Shown: positions 46,154 to 56,562 of the stretch, one piece after another
Numbering within the stretch: the first letter of the stretch is position 1
Layout: each line of letters begins with the position of its first letter
Assembly: GCA_963556695.1 (NCBI GenBank)
Contig: CAUWAG010000007.1
Coordinates: 1,736,001-1,800,000 of the forward strand
DNA: 64,000 nucleotides
Origin: Anthostomella pinea
Taxonomy: Eukaryota > Ascomycota > Sordariomycetes > Xylariales > Xylariaceae
Direction of reading: 5' to 3'
Program-made: the position numbers and the translations under genes
The notes under the pieces: generated by a model
The model's input: only the letters and a program-made list of their open reading frames with translations
Database searches by the model: none
What the model was told of the DNA's origin: nothing

Positions 46154-47166
46154 CCGTCAACGTGGGCCAACTTGCACTCCCCAAAACCCAAACGCTTGGA
46201 CGAGACGACGAAGACTTGGACAGGATACTAGAAGACATACATCTATGAGGGACTAAAGATTGGGAAGCTAAGCCAATGCGGGTGGTGATGCCGAAGCATT
46301 GCCCGGATGCTGTGCCTGTTTTGGATTGGTAGTGGTATTGATGCTGGAGAGTTGGGATCCGCAGGGCTAGCGAGACGTGGATACAATGGTCTCCTACTGT
46401 GCGTTGCACCTTCCCACATGCAGACTGCAGTATATCCCGTCTTTGGCACTTGCCTGCAGTAGGGTGGCCCTTACCTACGTGCATGACAAAGGCCAGGAGG
46501 CGGCTGCGTACTACACCAATATATAAGACTGCGGTCCGTACTTGCAGTCCAGCACCAAGTATATATATCCGAAGGGGACTTTTTGATCGCAGACAGAACG
46601 GTATGTGCGGTCTCCAGTTTGAGCCAGCCATCGGAGTCGTTCGCGTGTGCCCACAACTCGGTCTCGTAAGGGGTTGCGTCCTGAATCACGGAGCCGGTGT
46701 CGTTTGCCACATTAGGGAGCTGCAGCTTGGTACCAAGCAATGAATTCTGAATGTTCAGGTCACGCATGACCGGCCTGCGCCCCGAGTTATAACGGGCGAT
46801 CAACTCGTCGATAATGCCAAGGCGTGGTACCAGCTGTCGTCCGCAGTCATCAAAGATGATCTCAGGCTCAATCGTCCAGAACGGATCGCTTGGGCGTCGG
46901 TTTTCCTTTTCTATGGAGTTACTGACGTAAAACCGTAGGAGCGCTTCCGTCAACTTTCGTGGACTCGGCTGATTGACCTTGAGGATGCCTACATACCCTT
47001 AACCCTAACCCTGGCGCATGACGGGATGTTCCCAGGTGCGACTGTTGGCTTGAAGACGCAGGTCTCATTGCATACTAATAATAGGGGTATTTCCTAATCG
47101 AAACCCACAGGACGAGCCACATCAGCAGTCCCTCGACGAGGTTTACTGCAGCTAGGCTTGGGTTGC
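46154..47166. other. Intergenic with unassigned frame and short telomere-like motif
   Basis: A 160-codon frame at 46471-46953 (-) has no recognised family. A short run of CCCTAA units occurs at 46996-47012. Confidence 0.4.
46996..47012. repeat. Short interstitial telomere-like repeat
   Basis: CCCTTAACCCTAACCCT, about two and a half units of the fungal telomere repeat (CCCTAA). Confidence 0.6.
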
Positions 47167-48246
47167 TCACTGCAGATAGTCCTTGACTTGCTGTTCATGC
47201 CATTCCAAAAACTGCTGTGCATTTCCATTCCCGCCCTCTTCCACCGGAAGGGTTGCCTTGGTGAGATCCGGCCGGAATGCGGCAATCCTCCCGAATGGGA
47301 TGACTGGCAGGCAGGCAACGCGTTAGACTGCCATATGGCTGTAGGTACGCATGCATGGATGGATGACTTACTCCAGTTCTTAGTCCAGTCAACTTGGGTG
47401 GTGACTTCGGGCGAGAAGGCTGCAAACAGCTGTGTGTAGACCCCGTTGATCACTGGGTAGACAATGGCACCGGCAATGAGTTTCAGCGCAATGCCTTGGT
47501 GGCGGGCTCGGTTTGTTTTGATGTTGCCGGGGTTGATAGCCACGCTTACGACATCCTTGTATCGCCGAGTGTATTCGACCGCCAGCAGCCAGGTCCCGGC
47601 CTTGCTCATACCGTACCGCTCAATTGGGATCTTGGGCGTGTGGTGATCCAGATTGTCGAGGTCGACGCCTCGTCCCTCGGGCGCGAAATGCTCCAGGCCA
47701 AACGATGATAGCCAGACGACGCGTACAGAACCGGCAGGCTCCGAGTCGGATTTGGCGGTGGCGACTAACGTCGGAGTCAGGAGCTTGGTGAATAGGAAAG
47801 TAGCGACGCAGTTGACCCCAAAGGGCCTCCTTGTAGCCTTGTGGCGTCAGGTCCTTGTTGTTGTTGTCCCCAACCATGACCCCAGTATTGTTGAACAATA
47901 CGTAGAGCTTGCTCTCTTTGGCGAGAAAGATTTTAGCCGCTGCTTGGACTTTGCGTAAGTCGCTGAGATCCAGGCTCAGGGCAATCAGGTCGCCTTTGGA
48001 ACTCTGCTTCTGCTCGGCTTGCTTGATCTCATTGATGGCCTGGGAAGCCTTCTCTTCAGAGCGGCAGGCAACATACACCTTGGCACCCTTGGCATAGAGG
48101 ACTTGAGCTAGCTCTTTGCCCATGCCGCTATTCGCACCCGTTACAATGTAGACTTTCCCCTGGAGGCTGACGGGGATGTCCTCGATGGTGTACCGTGGCT
48201 TGGGCGGGAAGTACTGCGTCCATGAGAAATTATTGTTAGGCGCCAT
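47167..48246 (-). CDS. Short-chain dehydrogenase/reductase, one-base insertion
   Basis: NAD(P)-dependent SDR of the retinol dehydrogenase/WW-oxidoreductase-like type common in fungi; substrate unknown. Exons 48246-47372 and 47303-47167. Seen: cofactor motif IVTGANSGMGKE, CRSEEKA, the LFNNTGVM strand (normally NNAG), VVWLSS, and the catalytic RYGMSKAG (YxxxK), then INPGNIKT. Total length is one base over whole codons. At about 47820 an extra T in a TTT run throws QGYKEAL out of the frame that continues GVNCVATFLFTKLL. About 336 aa without it. It opens with SWTQYFPPKPRYTIEDIPVSLQGKVYIVTG, usual for this subgroup. Confidence 0.8.
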
Positions 48247-48985
48247 GATGGGGAAATGCTGAGGTATGAGACTTGAGAATGGACAAGCTGCTAGCACTCT
48301 GATGTAGTAGACTGCAGAGACTGAAGTGCGATACGATCAGTGAAGCTTGGTTGATCCACTTCCAAGGGCCCTTTGGTCAGATCAAAAGGCGGTGGCGAGG
48401 GCTGGGGTGCGAAGTCTCATTGCAGATTGTCGAAGGCCAAGACAAAAGGCGTGGCTGGGTTTATGATGGCCTCCCACCCCCGGCCTGCCCCCTTGCTTCA
48501 TGCTGTTAGATCACATGGGGTGAAATTGGCTATCGCGATGTTACATAAGCTTCAGGTTTGATAGGTAAGCTCGACTCCCTGAGACTGCTAGATTGAGACT
48601 GGGGTTCAGCGGCGCAGACAGGCGGATTACGTATGCGTGCGGGCTGCGGTCCCAAGAGCGAGAACGAGGTGCACCTAGGATCGATTCCTGTCAGCACTAG
48701 CTGGTGCTTTTGCTTTTGCTTTTGGCTCATCTGGATCGACCAACCAACAAGGGCAACAGCAATGGGCCGCCGTTTCGAGTATGGTCGAAGCGGTACGGGC
48801 CCCAAGATAATGGTATCTCATCGACTGCGAAATAGCACTACCTGCGATGTGGCTGTACTCTTACTCCTTGCAGCATATAAGATTCTGGTACAAGAACCCG
48901 CAGGCCGGACAATGGAGCTTTCATGCGACCACACAACCTTTCCTCGTTTTCACATGCTTTCAGCCAATGGAAGAATCACCCGCCA
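48247..48985. other. Intergenic
   Basis: Promoter side of the SDR gene. No other gene recognised. Confidence 0.4.
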
Positions 48986-49771
48986 TCTAGAATCATGATA
49001 AATTATACTAATAAAAAAACAAAGTAAAAGGAATAAATATTAGATAGAATAAATTATAAGAGGAAAACTTTATAATATTTTTTTTCAAAAATTAAATTTT
49101 TTTAACTATATTAAAATTTAAACAAGAAATTAATTTTAAAACTTTTTATATATTTATAAAAGAAAAGGAATTTAAAAATTGAACAAAATCTATAAAGTTT
49201 AAGTATATTTAATAATAACTTATACAAGCTCTTATATTTAGTATTAAATTTATAAATATTTATTAATTTTTATAATCTAATCTTTAAGTATAATTTTGAC
49301 ATATTCTCATAACTCATAAACTATTTAAAAAATATAAAAAAACATTAAGTTTTACTTAAAGAAATTCGATAATTATTAAGCATTAAAATTAATTAAAACA
49401 GTTATAATATATAACATCAAGTAAGAAATATATTGTATTATAATTAATATATATTTTACAATTTTCATAAAAATCCATTATTGGAAATAATTATACAGCT
49501 GAATATATATTTGAATTTCGAATTATAAGCATTTTTTAATGCATAAAAAAATGGCACAATAATACATCAGTATAATAAATTTAATAATTTATTCATTATT
49601 TTATTTTGTATTTTATTTTTTATAATATTAATGAATAAATAATAAATAAAATATTAATAATTCATTATTTAATACAATGTTCATATTATACATAATTTAA
49701 AGAATCATTAATTATAGTTGATGATTTTAATATAATTTATATTTATGTAATAAGTTTTTAAATAATTACTT
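48986..49771. other. AT-rich, RIP-like gene-free block
   Basis: Nearly 800 bp of extreme A/T composition, with no open frames of note, beginning abruptly after 48985. This is the usual end state of repeat-induced point mutation of a transposon; the original element is not recognisable. Confidence 0.6.
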
Positions 49772-50441
49772 ATGTAACGAGCCGTCTAACCTATAAGGCT
49801 AAAGGGTTTTATAGGGTTTATGTTTTGAGATAAGTCAACACAAAAGACGATAGAGGCTTCTGTCCACTAGAAGACACTCAGGTGCTAGGGCTTGGTCTGA
49901 ACTGGGTTCACTGTATAGTCGAGTCATCAGGAGATTTCTCCCACCTTAGGGTTGGCTAAGATGCTTAGATTGATCACTGAGGTAGAGACTGTCTATCTAT
50001 CTAGTTGGGAAATTTCTGTCCTTATATATCCAATCTCGCCCTCACTGATGGAGTAGGATCACCTTGTCTTAGAGTGATGCTCACTGGCTCACTCCCTGAT
50101 CCAGTGATCTTTGCAGGCTCACTTTGTGATCTAGTGATCCTCGCAGGCTCACTTCGTGATTCAGTGATCTGTCATGTGACCTTTTGTTATTTGTTATGTA
50201 ATCCGTAATACCCATTGTTCCGTTCCTGGCTTCTGATTCCATTGGTTCTTGGTGTACTCCCCTTGGCCTTCCAAGAGGCCGTGGTATTTGTTGGTTTGTA
50301 ACAAGAAGAGAGATCTGCAGCACCAGTCAAATCTGGTGGTGTGATAGATCTCAAATCCCGACCCACAATTATCTATCTATCTGTGTAGTGGGGCAACGCG
50401 TCCACCCCACCAAACCACCTTATGGGTGTAAGATTCATCAC
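49772..50441 (+). mobile_element. Putative LTR-like segment
   Basis: A segment of normal composition inside AT-rich DNA, starting TGTAACGAGCCG and ending TTCATCACA (TG...CA). It contains a 30-bp triplicated unit at 50086-50175. No coding frame is present. A solo LTR is possible, but I found no matching target-site duplication, so this is tentative. Confidence 0.35.
50086..50175 (+). repeat. 30-bp tandem repeat x3
   Basis: Three imperfect units, each opening GGCTCACT and carrying TGATC-AGTGATC-like halves, lie head to tail. Confidence 0.75.
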
Positions 50442-50530
50442 AGGTCTTATAAAATATTCTGAAAAATATTAATAATACTAAGTATATGTAACGTTTTAAT
50501 CTTAAATAAATATTAAGTATAATTCATATA

Positions 50531-50581
50531 ACGTAGGTCACAAGCGAGCGGCAATTACAAGCGAGCGGCAACTTTTCACCA
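50531..50581 (+). repeat. Left terminal inverted repeat, pogo copy 1
   Basis: 51 bp, matches the reverse complement of 52340-52390 with one mismatch. Confidence 0.93.
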
Positions 50582-50628
50582 GCCACCCAACCTTTCAATC
50601 AAGGCTCCTAATTGATCAACCAACAATA

Positions 50629-52284
50629 ATGGCATTGCGTTATAGCGAATCAGACTTACAGCTTGCTGTCCAAGCTAAGCGACGCGACCCTCATATTACC
50701 ATTGGCAAGCTTTCTAAGACTTTCCATGTCCCATACAATACCTTGAAGGCTAGAATCGCCGGCCGACCATCACGACGCGATAACATGCCTAATTCTTTGA
50801 AACTTACGGTTTCTGAAGAGAATGCCATTTGTTCCTTCATAATCGACCTGGATGCGCGAGCATTTCCGCCCCGGTACACTTATGTTGAAGATATGGCAAA
50901 TCAATTGTTGGCGGCGCGCGGGGCTGGACGCGTTGGAAAGAACTGGACGGCGAACTTCATCAAACGTACACCAGGCCTCTGGACGCGTTTTCATCGGAGG
51001 ATGGACTACGAGAGGGTCTTGAACGAAGATCCGGACGCGTATCGCGCGTGGTTTCGCCAAGTTGCGGCGGCAATCGCGAAACATGGTATCCAAGACGCGG
51101 ATATTTACAACTTCGACGAGACTGGGTTTATGATGGGCATTATTGGGTCCGGCATGGTCATTACAAGCGCCGAAAGACGTGGTAGGCCTAGACAAGCCCA
51201 GCAAGGCAACAGGGAATGGTCTACAGCAATTTCTGCTGTCAATGCTGATGGTTGGGTGGTCCCGCCGTTCATCATTCTACAGGGCAAAACCCACCTCGCG
51301 TCATGGTATCGCGACACGATATTACCACGCGATTGGAAGGTGGCCGTGTCCGATAATGGGTGGACTACGAACGAGATTGGGTTGGAATGGATTCGGCATT
51401 TCGACAAGTATACCAGACCGCGTATGACTGCCGGTAAACGCCTCCTCATCCTAGATGGTCACGAAAGCCACCATTCCCAGATCTTTGAGAGATATTGCCA
51501 GAACAACAGCATTATTACCCTTTGTATGCCTGCCCACTCGTCACACAGGCTCCAGCCTTTAGATGTCAGTTGTTTTAGCCCGCTCAAACGAGCTTACGGT
51601 CGCATGATTGAGGATCTCATGCGGCGTCATATAACCCATGTTTCGAAGGAGGACTTCCTTGCAGCGTTTTGTGAAGCACACAACGCTGCTATGACGCCAG
51701 GAAACATTCGAGCAGGTTTCAGTGCCACTGGGCTTGTTCCTTTTGACCCAGAAAGTGTCATTTCGAAACTGGATGCTGTCGCTGTCGTACGAACACCGTC
51801 GCCAGACCCCAATCTGCCACCCACTACTTGGACTTCGAAGACGCCTACCACCATCAACGAAGCGGTCAACCAATCGGTTCATATCCGAAATCGAGTCAGA
51901 AACCACCAGGGAAGCTCACCTACATCAATAATTGATGCGTTGAGCTCGTTTTTAAAGGCTACATACGGTCTTATGCACAAGGTCGCTTTGGTTGATTCCC
52001 GGGTCCGCGAGCTAGAGGAGGCCAATCACCTACTAAGTAAACGCCGGAGGACAAAAAACAAACGTCTAGTGAAAGGAGGAGTACTTTCCGTTGAAAATGC
52101 AGTAGGTCTCCAGGCTGTAAAGGATGGTGGTGAGCTGGCAAGACAGGAAATGGGTGAAGGTAGTCGTCGTCCGAGGAGGGCGGCAGCGCGTGAGCGACGT
52201 TGTGGCGTTTGCAGCAACACTGGCCATAATGCGCGAACTTGTACAATAGAGATAGAAACGTCTGAAAAAGAAGAATCCGATTGA
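50629..52284 (+). CDS. Fot1/pogo-type transposase, intact
   Basis: 551-aa DD35D transposase. N-terminal pogo/CENP-B-like helix-turn-helix (about residues 5-50: ESDLQLAVQAKRR, ITIGKLSKTFHVPYNTLKAR), a second HTH of the Tc5/CENP-B type (about 60-125: LLAARGAGRVGKNW, FIKRTPGL), and the DDE domain. Acidic triad candidates: first Asp in YNFDETGF, second in LILDGHESHH, third in LQPLDVSCF. A coiled Lys/Arg-rich stretch and a C-terminal zinc knuckle (CGVCSNTGHNARTC) end the protein. No stop or frameshift, so it could be active or only recently inserted. Confidence 0.95.
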   Translation: MALRYSESDLQLAVQAKRRDPHITIGKLSKTFHVPYNTLKARIAGRPSRRDNMPNSLKLTVSEENAICSFIIDLDARAFPPRYTYVEDMANQLLAARGAGRVGKNWTANFIKRTPGLWTRFHRRMDYERVLNEDPDAYRAWFRQVAAAIAKHGIQDADIYNFDETGFMMGIIGSGMVITSAERRGRPRQAQQGNREWSTAISAVNADGWVVPPFIILQGKTHLASWYRDTILPRDWKVAVSDNGWTTNEIGLEWIRHFDKYTRPRMTAGKRLLILDGHESHHSQIFERYCQNNSIITLCMPAHSSHRLQPLDVSCFSPLKRAYGRMIEDLMRRHITHVSKEDFLAAFCEAHNAAMTPGNIRAGFSATGLVPFDPESVISKLDAVAVVRTPSPDPNLPPTTWTSKTPTTINEAVNQSVHIRNRVRNHQGSSPTSIIDALSSFLKATYGLMHKVALVDSRVRELEEANHLLSKRRRTKNKRLVKGGVLSVENAVGLQAVKDGGELARQEMGEGSRRPRRAAARERRCGVCSNTGHNARTCTIEIETSEKEESD

Positions 52285-52339
52285 TTAGATTGAATTAAAT
52301 GCGTTGTGGTCGAGTTATTTGACATGTTGGTTAGAAGAT

Positions 52340-52390
52340 TGGTGAAAAGTTGCCGTTCGCTTGTAATTGCCGCTCGCTTGTGACCTACGT
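52340..52390 (-). repeat. Right terminal inverted repeat, pogo copy 1
   Basis: Mate of 50531-50581, followed by TA. Confidence 0.93.
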
Positions 52391-52745
52391 TATGATAAAA
52401 AATATAAGTTTTTAAATATAAATTTTATTATCATTATAACGCTTATTTTCCAAATGCTTAAATAAACAATATATCAATATAGTCGTTTATATTGAAACGT
52501 AATTCATGAAAACGTTTACGATAAAACTCAATAAGCGCTTTTATTTCATAGCTTAAATATATTTAATGTTAATATACCGATACAGCTAAATAATAATATT
52601 TACGAGTAAAGTTAATCTATTCTCCAAATATTTAAACCTTTTTATTCTAAACATCGATTTTAAAAATAAAAGTAATAAATAACGTAAATATACATTAAGA
52701 TTAAAAAGCGTTAAGACTTAATATTACGGTCGGATTTAACCATTA
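52391..52745. other. AT-rich spacer between two pogo elements
   Basis: 355 bp of AT-rich, gene-free sequence like that outside the pair. It is presumably a piece of the older, mutated host element into which both copies inserted. Confidence 0.55.
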
Positions 52746-52799
52746 ACGTAGCTGACAAGCGAGTTGACATTACAAGCGAGTTGGCACTCGTCATGAACT
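52746..52799 (+). repeat. Left terminal inverted repeat, pogo copy 2
   Basis: 54 bp identical to the reverse complement of 54552-54605. Confidence 0.92.
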
Positions 52800-52851
52800 C
52801 TCCAACTGCCATGTCAAATAACTTCATCACAACGCATTTAGTTCAATTCAA

Positions 52852-54507
52852 TCAATCGGATTCCTCTTCCTCAGAGGTTTCTATCTCTATTGTACAAGTT
52901 CGCGCATTATGGCCAGTATTGCCGCAAACGCCACACCGTCGCCCACGCGCTGCCGCCCTCCTCGGACGACGACTACCTTCACCCATTTCCTGTCTTGCCA
53001 GCTCACCACCATCCTTTACAGCCTGGAGACCTACTGCATTTTCAACGGAAAGTACTCCTCCTTTCACTAGACGTTTGTTTTTTGTCCTCCGGCGTTTACT
53101 TAGTAGGTGATTGGCCTCCTCTAGCTCGCGGACCCGGGAATCAACCAAAGCGACCTTGTGCATAAGACCATATGTAGCCTTTGAAAACGAGCTCAACGCA
53201 TCAATTATTGATGTAGGTGAGCTTCCCTGGTGGTTTCTGACTCGATTTCGGATATGAACCGATTGGTTGACCGCTTCGTTGATGGTGGTAGGCGTCTTCG
53301 AAGTCCAAGTAGTGGGTGGCAGATTGGGGTCTGGCGACGGTGTTCGTATGACAGCGACAGCATCCAGCTTTGAAATGACACTTTCTGGGTCAAAAGGAAC
53401 AAGCCCAGTGGCACTGAAACCTGCTCGAATGTTTCCTGGCGTCATAGCAGCGTTGTGTGCTTCACAAAACGCTGCAAGGAAGTCCTCCTTTGAAACGTGG
53501 GTTATATGACGCCGGATGAGATCCTCAATCATGCGACCGTAAGCTCGTTTGAGCGGGCTAAAACAGCCGATATCTAGAGGCTGGAGCCTGTGTGACGAGT
53601 GGGCAGGCATACAAAGGGTGATAATGCCATTGTTCTGACAATAATCCTCAAAGACCTGGGAATGGTGGCTTTCGTGACCATCTAGGATGAGGAGGCGTTT
53701 ACCGGCAGTCATACGCGGTCTGGTATACTTGTCGAAATGCTGAATCTATTCCAAATCAATCTCATTCGTGGTCCACCCGTTGTCAGACACGGCCACCTTC
53801 CAATCGCGTGGTAATATCGTGTCGCGATACCATGACGCGAGGTGGGTTTTGCCCTGTAGAATAATGAATGGCGGGACCACCCAACCATCAGCATTAACAG
53901 CAGAGATTGCTGTAGACCATTCCCTGTTGCCTTGCTGAGCTTGTCTAGGCCTGCCACGTCTTTCGGCGCTTGTAACGGCCATGCCGGACCCAATAATGCC
54001 CATCATAAACCCAGTCTCGTCGAAGCTGTAAATATCCGCGTCTTGGATACCATGTTTCGCGGCTGCCGCTGCAACTTGGCAAAACCACGCGCGATACGCG
54101 TCTGGATCCTCGTTCAAGCCCCTCTGGTAGTCTATCTTCCGATGAAAACGCGTCCGGAGGCCTGGTGTACGTTTGATGAAGTTCCGCGTCCAGTTCTTTC
54201 CAACGCGTCCAGCCCCACGCGCCGCCAATAATTGATCCACCATATCTTCAACATAACTGTACCGGGGCGGAAATGCTCGCGCATCCAGATCGAGAATGAA
54301 GGAACAAATGGCATTCTCTTTGGAAACCATAAGTTTCAAAGTATTGGGCATGTTGTCGCGTCGTGATGGCATTCCTTTGACTCTATTGCTCAAAGTGGAA
54401 CGAGGGACGTTGAAGAGTTTCGCAAGCTGAAATATAGGAATATGAGGGTCACGTCGTTTAGCTTGAACAGCTAGCTGCAAGTCTGATTCGTTATAACGCG
54501 GTGCCAT
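52852..54507 (-). pseudogene. Fot1/pogo-type transposase, single nonsense codon
   Basis: Same 551-codon length as copy 1. Start MAPRYNESDLQLAVQAKRR. The HTH differs strongly (IPIFQLAKLFNVPRSTLSNR), whereas the DDE domain and tail are almost identical to copy 1. One in-frame TAG at 53748-53746 replaces the Trp codon (TGG) seen in copy 1 at the same place, shortly before the second catalytic Asp. A neighbouring Arg (CGG) is Gln (CAG) here. Both are G-to-A changes on the coding strand. The zinc knuckle CGVCGNTGHNARTC is kept. Confidence 0.92.
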
Positions 54508-54551
54508 TGTTGTTGGTGGAGATATGATGGTTTGAATCGTATTGGTTGGAA

Positions 54552-54605
54552 AGTTCATGACGAGTGCCAACTCGCTTGTAATGTCAACTCGCTTGTCAGC
54601 TACGT
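54552..54605 (-). repeat. Right terminal inverted repeat, pogo copy 2
   Basis: Mate of 52746-52799, followed by TA. Confidence 0.92.
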
Positions 54606-54903
54606 TATATAATATGAATAGTAAAAAATAACATACACAATTGATAATAATGTAAACAATAATAATTTTATTAATGTGACGGTCCAGCACCTGTATCCAC
54701 CTGGTTGGATGCTGAGTCATCAGGTCACGTGTAGATTAGATGAAAAAGGACACCACCATATGTGCTGCAGCCATTTGGGTGCACAGACACCTGGATTCCT
54801 CTCCTTCCTTACCTTGTTATTTTTGAAATGTCATAAGTTTTCCGGCACAACGCCGCAGGCATTGTGACAATTAGTAAGTAATTTTATTATAAAATTTCAA
54901 AGC
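54606..54903. other. Spacer with LTR-like start
   Basis: Contains TGTGACGGTCCAGCACC at about 54676, resembling the TGTGACGGCC start near 62137 (minus strand). It may be another LTR fragment. No gene. Confidence 0.35.
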
Positions 54904-54916
54904 TAATTATACCGGA
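54904..54916. repeat. Target-site duplication of LINE, left
   Basis: TAATTATACCGGA, identical to 60339-60351. Confidence 0.9.
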
Positions 54917-55009
54917 GACCAAGTATTAAATTTATTAATAGACGGATAACTCTGGAACAACACACTATTACATCAAATAATTTGAAGATTCGCATTCCTA
55001 CCTCCCAAA

Positions 55010-56562
55010 TTGACCTTGCAGCGTGGTTTTCAAGATCACCAAGCAATGGCGCAAGACGGTGGTGCGGATGAACCAATGGTAATCAATCAGGGAAGGGCGG
55101 GGCTCGAGCAGAGTTTGCACCATCCCAACGCCAGACGAAGCGCGACCAACGCAACTGCACCGGCAGTGAGCGAGGCGCAGCGTGGGGGAGCAAAGGAGCA
55201 AACTACATTGAAGAAAGATTTGGCTAACCTAGTGAAGGAGGGCGCGCTAGAGGAGGTCATCCAGATAGTCCATAGGTATGCAGCCATAGAGGCGCGAAAG
55301 GCCACCGAGGCCAACGCAAAAACGGCAACAATTACGACAGGAAACCGAAACACCAAAGCGATCACGCGAGACGAACTCAACAGGTCCATCGAAGCAGCAT
55401 TTCGGCGCTTTATGCTAAAGACACACCAAGCAGTACCGGGGACAACAGGACCACGATCCTGGGCCAACGTGGCCGCGGCAGGCGGACCCGTAGCGACAAA
55501 CACGCCAAAAGTATTCGTGCCGGGGCGGATCCAGCGGGAGGTCATCATTCAAAACTCTGGAAGCATCCCAGAGATGACGAAGAGGACGGCCGTCGAAACG
55601 GTACAAGCAGTGAACATGGCGATTGGCATACAGGAAGCGGTAGCAGCCCGCCGACTTCCCAGCGGGGATGTCGCGGTTACGTTCCTTGACACGGCAAACA
55701 AGTACAAGAAGGGGACAGCAGCGTGGATTAGAGTGGCCTTAGGGCAACGGCAGAACAGTCGAGCCGTGAATTCACGGTGATAGCGAAAGGTCTTCTGTAC
55801 CGCATTTTGTGGGAGGTTCACACAAAGCCGGAAGAGCTTCTAGGGGAGATACAGCAACATGCACCAAAGATCGGGAAAATGCACCCCATCTTCCCAAGAA
55901 ACCCGGAGCACCGACACGCAATGTTAGTGCTACGGGTGAATGACATAACGGAGGCCCAAAAGCTATGCGAGCAAGGGCTGGTGTAGAAAGCGGCAATCTA
56001 CTCTTGCGAGCTGTTCACAAAGAACGTCTGAGTCGAACAATGTTACAAGTGCCACGACTTTGGACACCCGACAAAATACTGCCAAAATAAACCGAGGTGT
56101 GGCAGATGTGCCGGAGCACCACACAAAGGAGGGGAATTTAACTGCCCTTCAAACACCGACCGGAAGAGAGTTAAGTACAGGAACTGTGCAGGGAACCATA
56201 TGGCGTGGGATAAAAGGTGCCGTGTGTACAGGGAGAGAGAGGAGGCGGCTCGGGAGACATACAAATACCGACCCCGACAGTTCGAGATCCAGAAAGACCC
56301 AGCCCCGCCCCGGACAGGAGCGGACGGCTTCACGGTGGTCCAGAAGAGGAAGCAAGGCGGCCACCATCATACGAACGGAAGTACACTGAAAAGAGGCCGG
56401 CCAATACACGTCAGCGCCTCACAAACCAGAATCTCTTTCACTTCAGCGGCAAGAAAGGCAACACCAAACGGACTGTCACACATCCCGACAATCGACATCT
56501 CAAGCACCCAGGATAGGGCCGAGAGTAACAGCGTTGACACACCCGAGCACTCGGTCCTTTGA
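55010..56562 (+). pseudogene. LINE ORF1 (gag-like), frameshift and stops
   Basis: Nucleic-acid-binding ORF1 protein. N-terminal part 55010-55777 (a second ATG, MAQDGG, at 55046) is Ala/Lys-rich. At about 55765 the frame must shift to reach FTVIAKGLLYRILW. Stops at about 55984 (TAG) and 56028 (TGA) interrupt it. The C-terminal part has three zinc knuckles: CYKCHDFGHPTKYC, CGRCAGAPHKGGEFNC and NCAGNHMAWDKRC. It ends at a TGA whose A is the first base of the ORF2 ATG. Confidence 0.85.

Larger units (their letters stand above)
50531..52390 (+). mobile_element. Fot1/pogo DNA transposon, copy 1 (complete)
   Basis: 1,860 bp flanked by TA on both sides. The terminal inverted repeats are 51 bp (50531-50581 and 52340-52390) with a single mismatch, starting ACGTAGGTCACAAGCG. 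Each repeat contains a duplicated 15-bp unit (ACAAGCGAGCGGCAA twice, separated by TT). One intact transposase gene fills the interior. Confidence 0.93.
52746..54605 (-). mobile_element. Fot1/pogo DNA transposon, copy 2, divergent termini
   Basis: Also exactly 1,860 bp and flanked by TA, in opposite orientation to copy 1 (tail to tail). Terminal inverted repeats are perfect over 54 bp, starting ACGTAGCTGACAAGCGAG. They carry the same two-unit layout, but with ACAAGCGAGTTG in place of ACAAGCGAGCGG. The interior holds a 551-codon transposase frame with one stop. Confidence 0.93.

Noticed and set aside
46471..46953. 160-codon minus-strand frame
   Set aside because: No family, no splice context linking it to the zinc-finger gene; left unassigned.
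50041..50200. CRISPR-like repeat array
   Set aside because: The 30-bp units are directly adjacent with no spacers and the host is a fungus; it is an ordinary tandem repeat.
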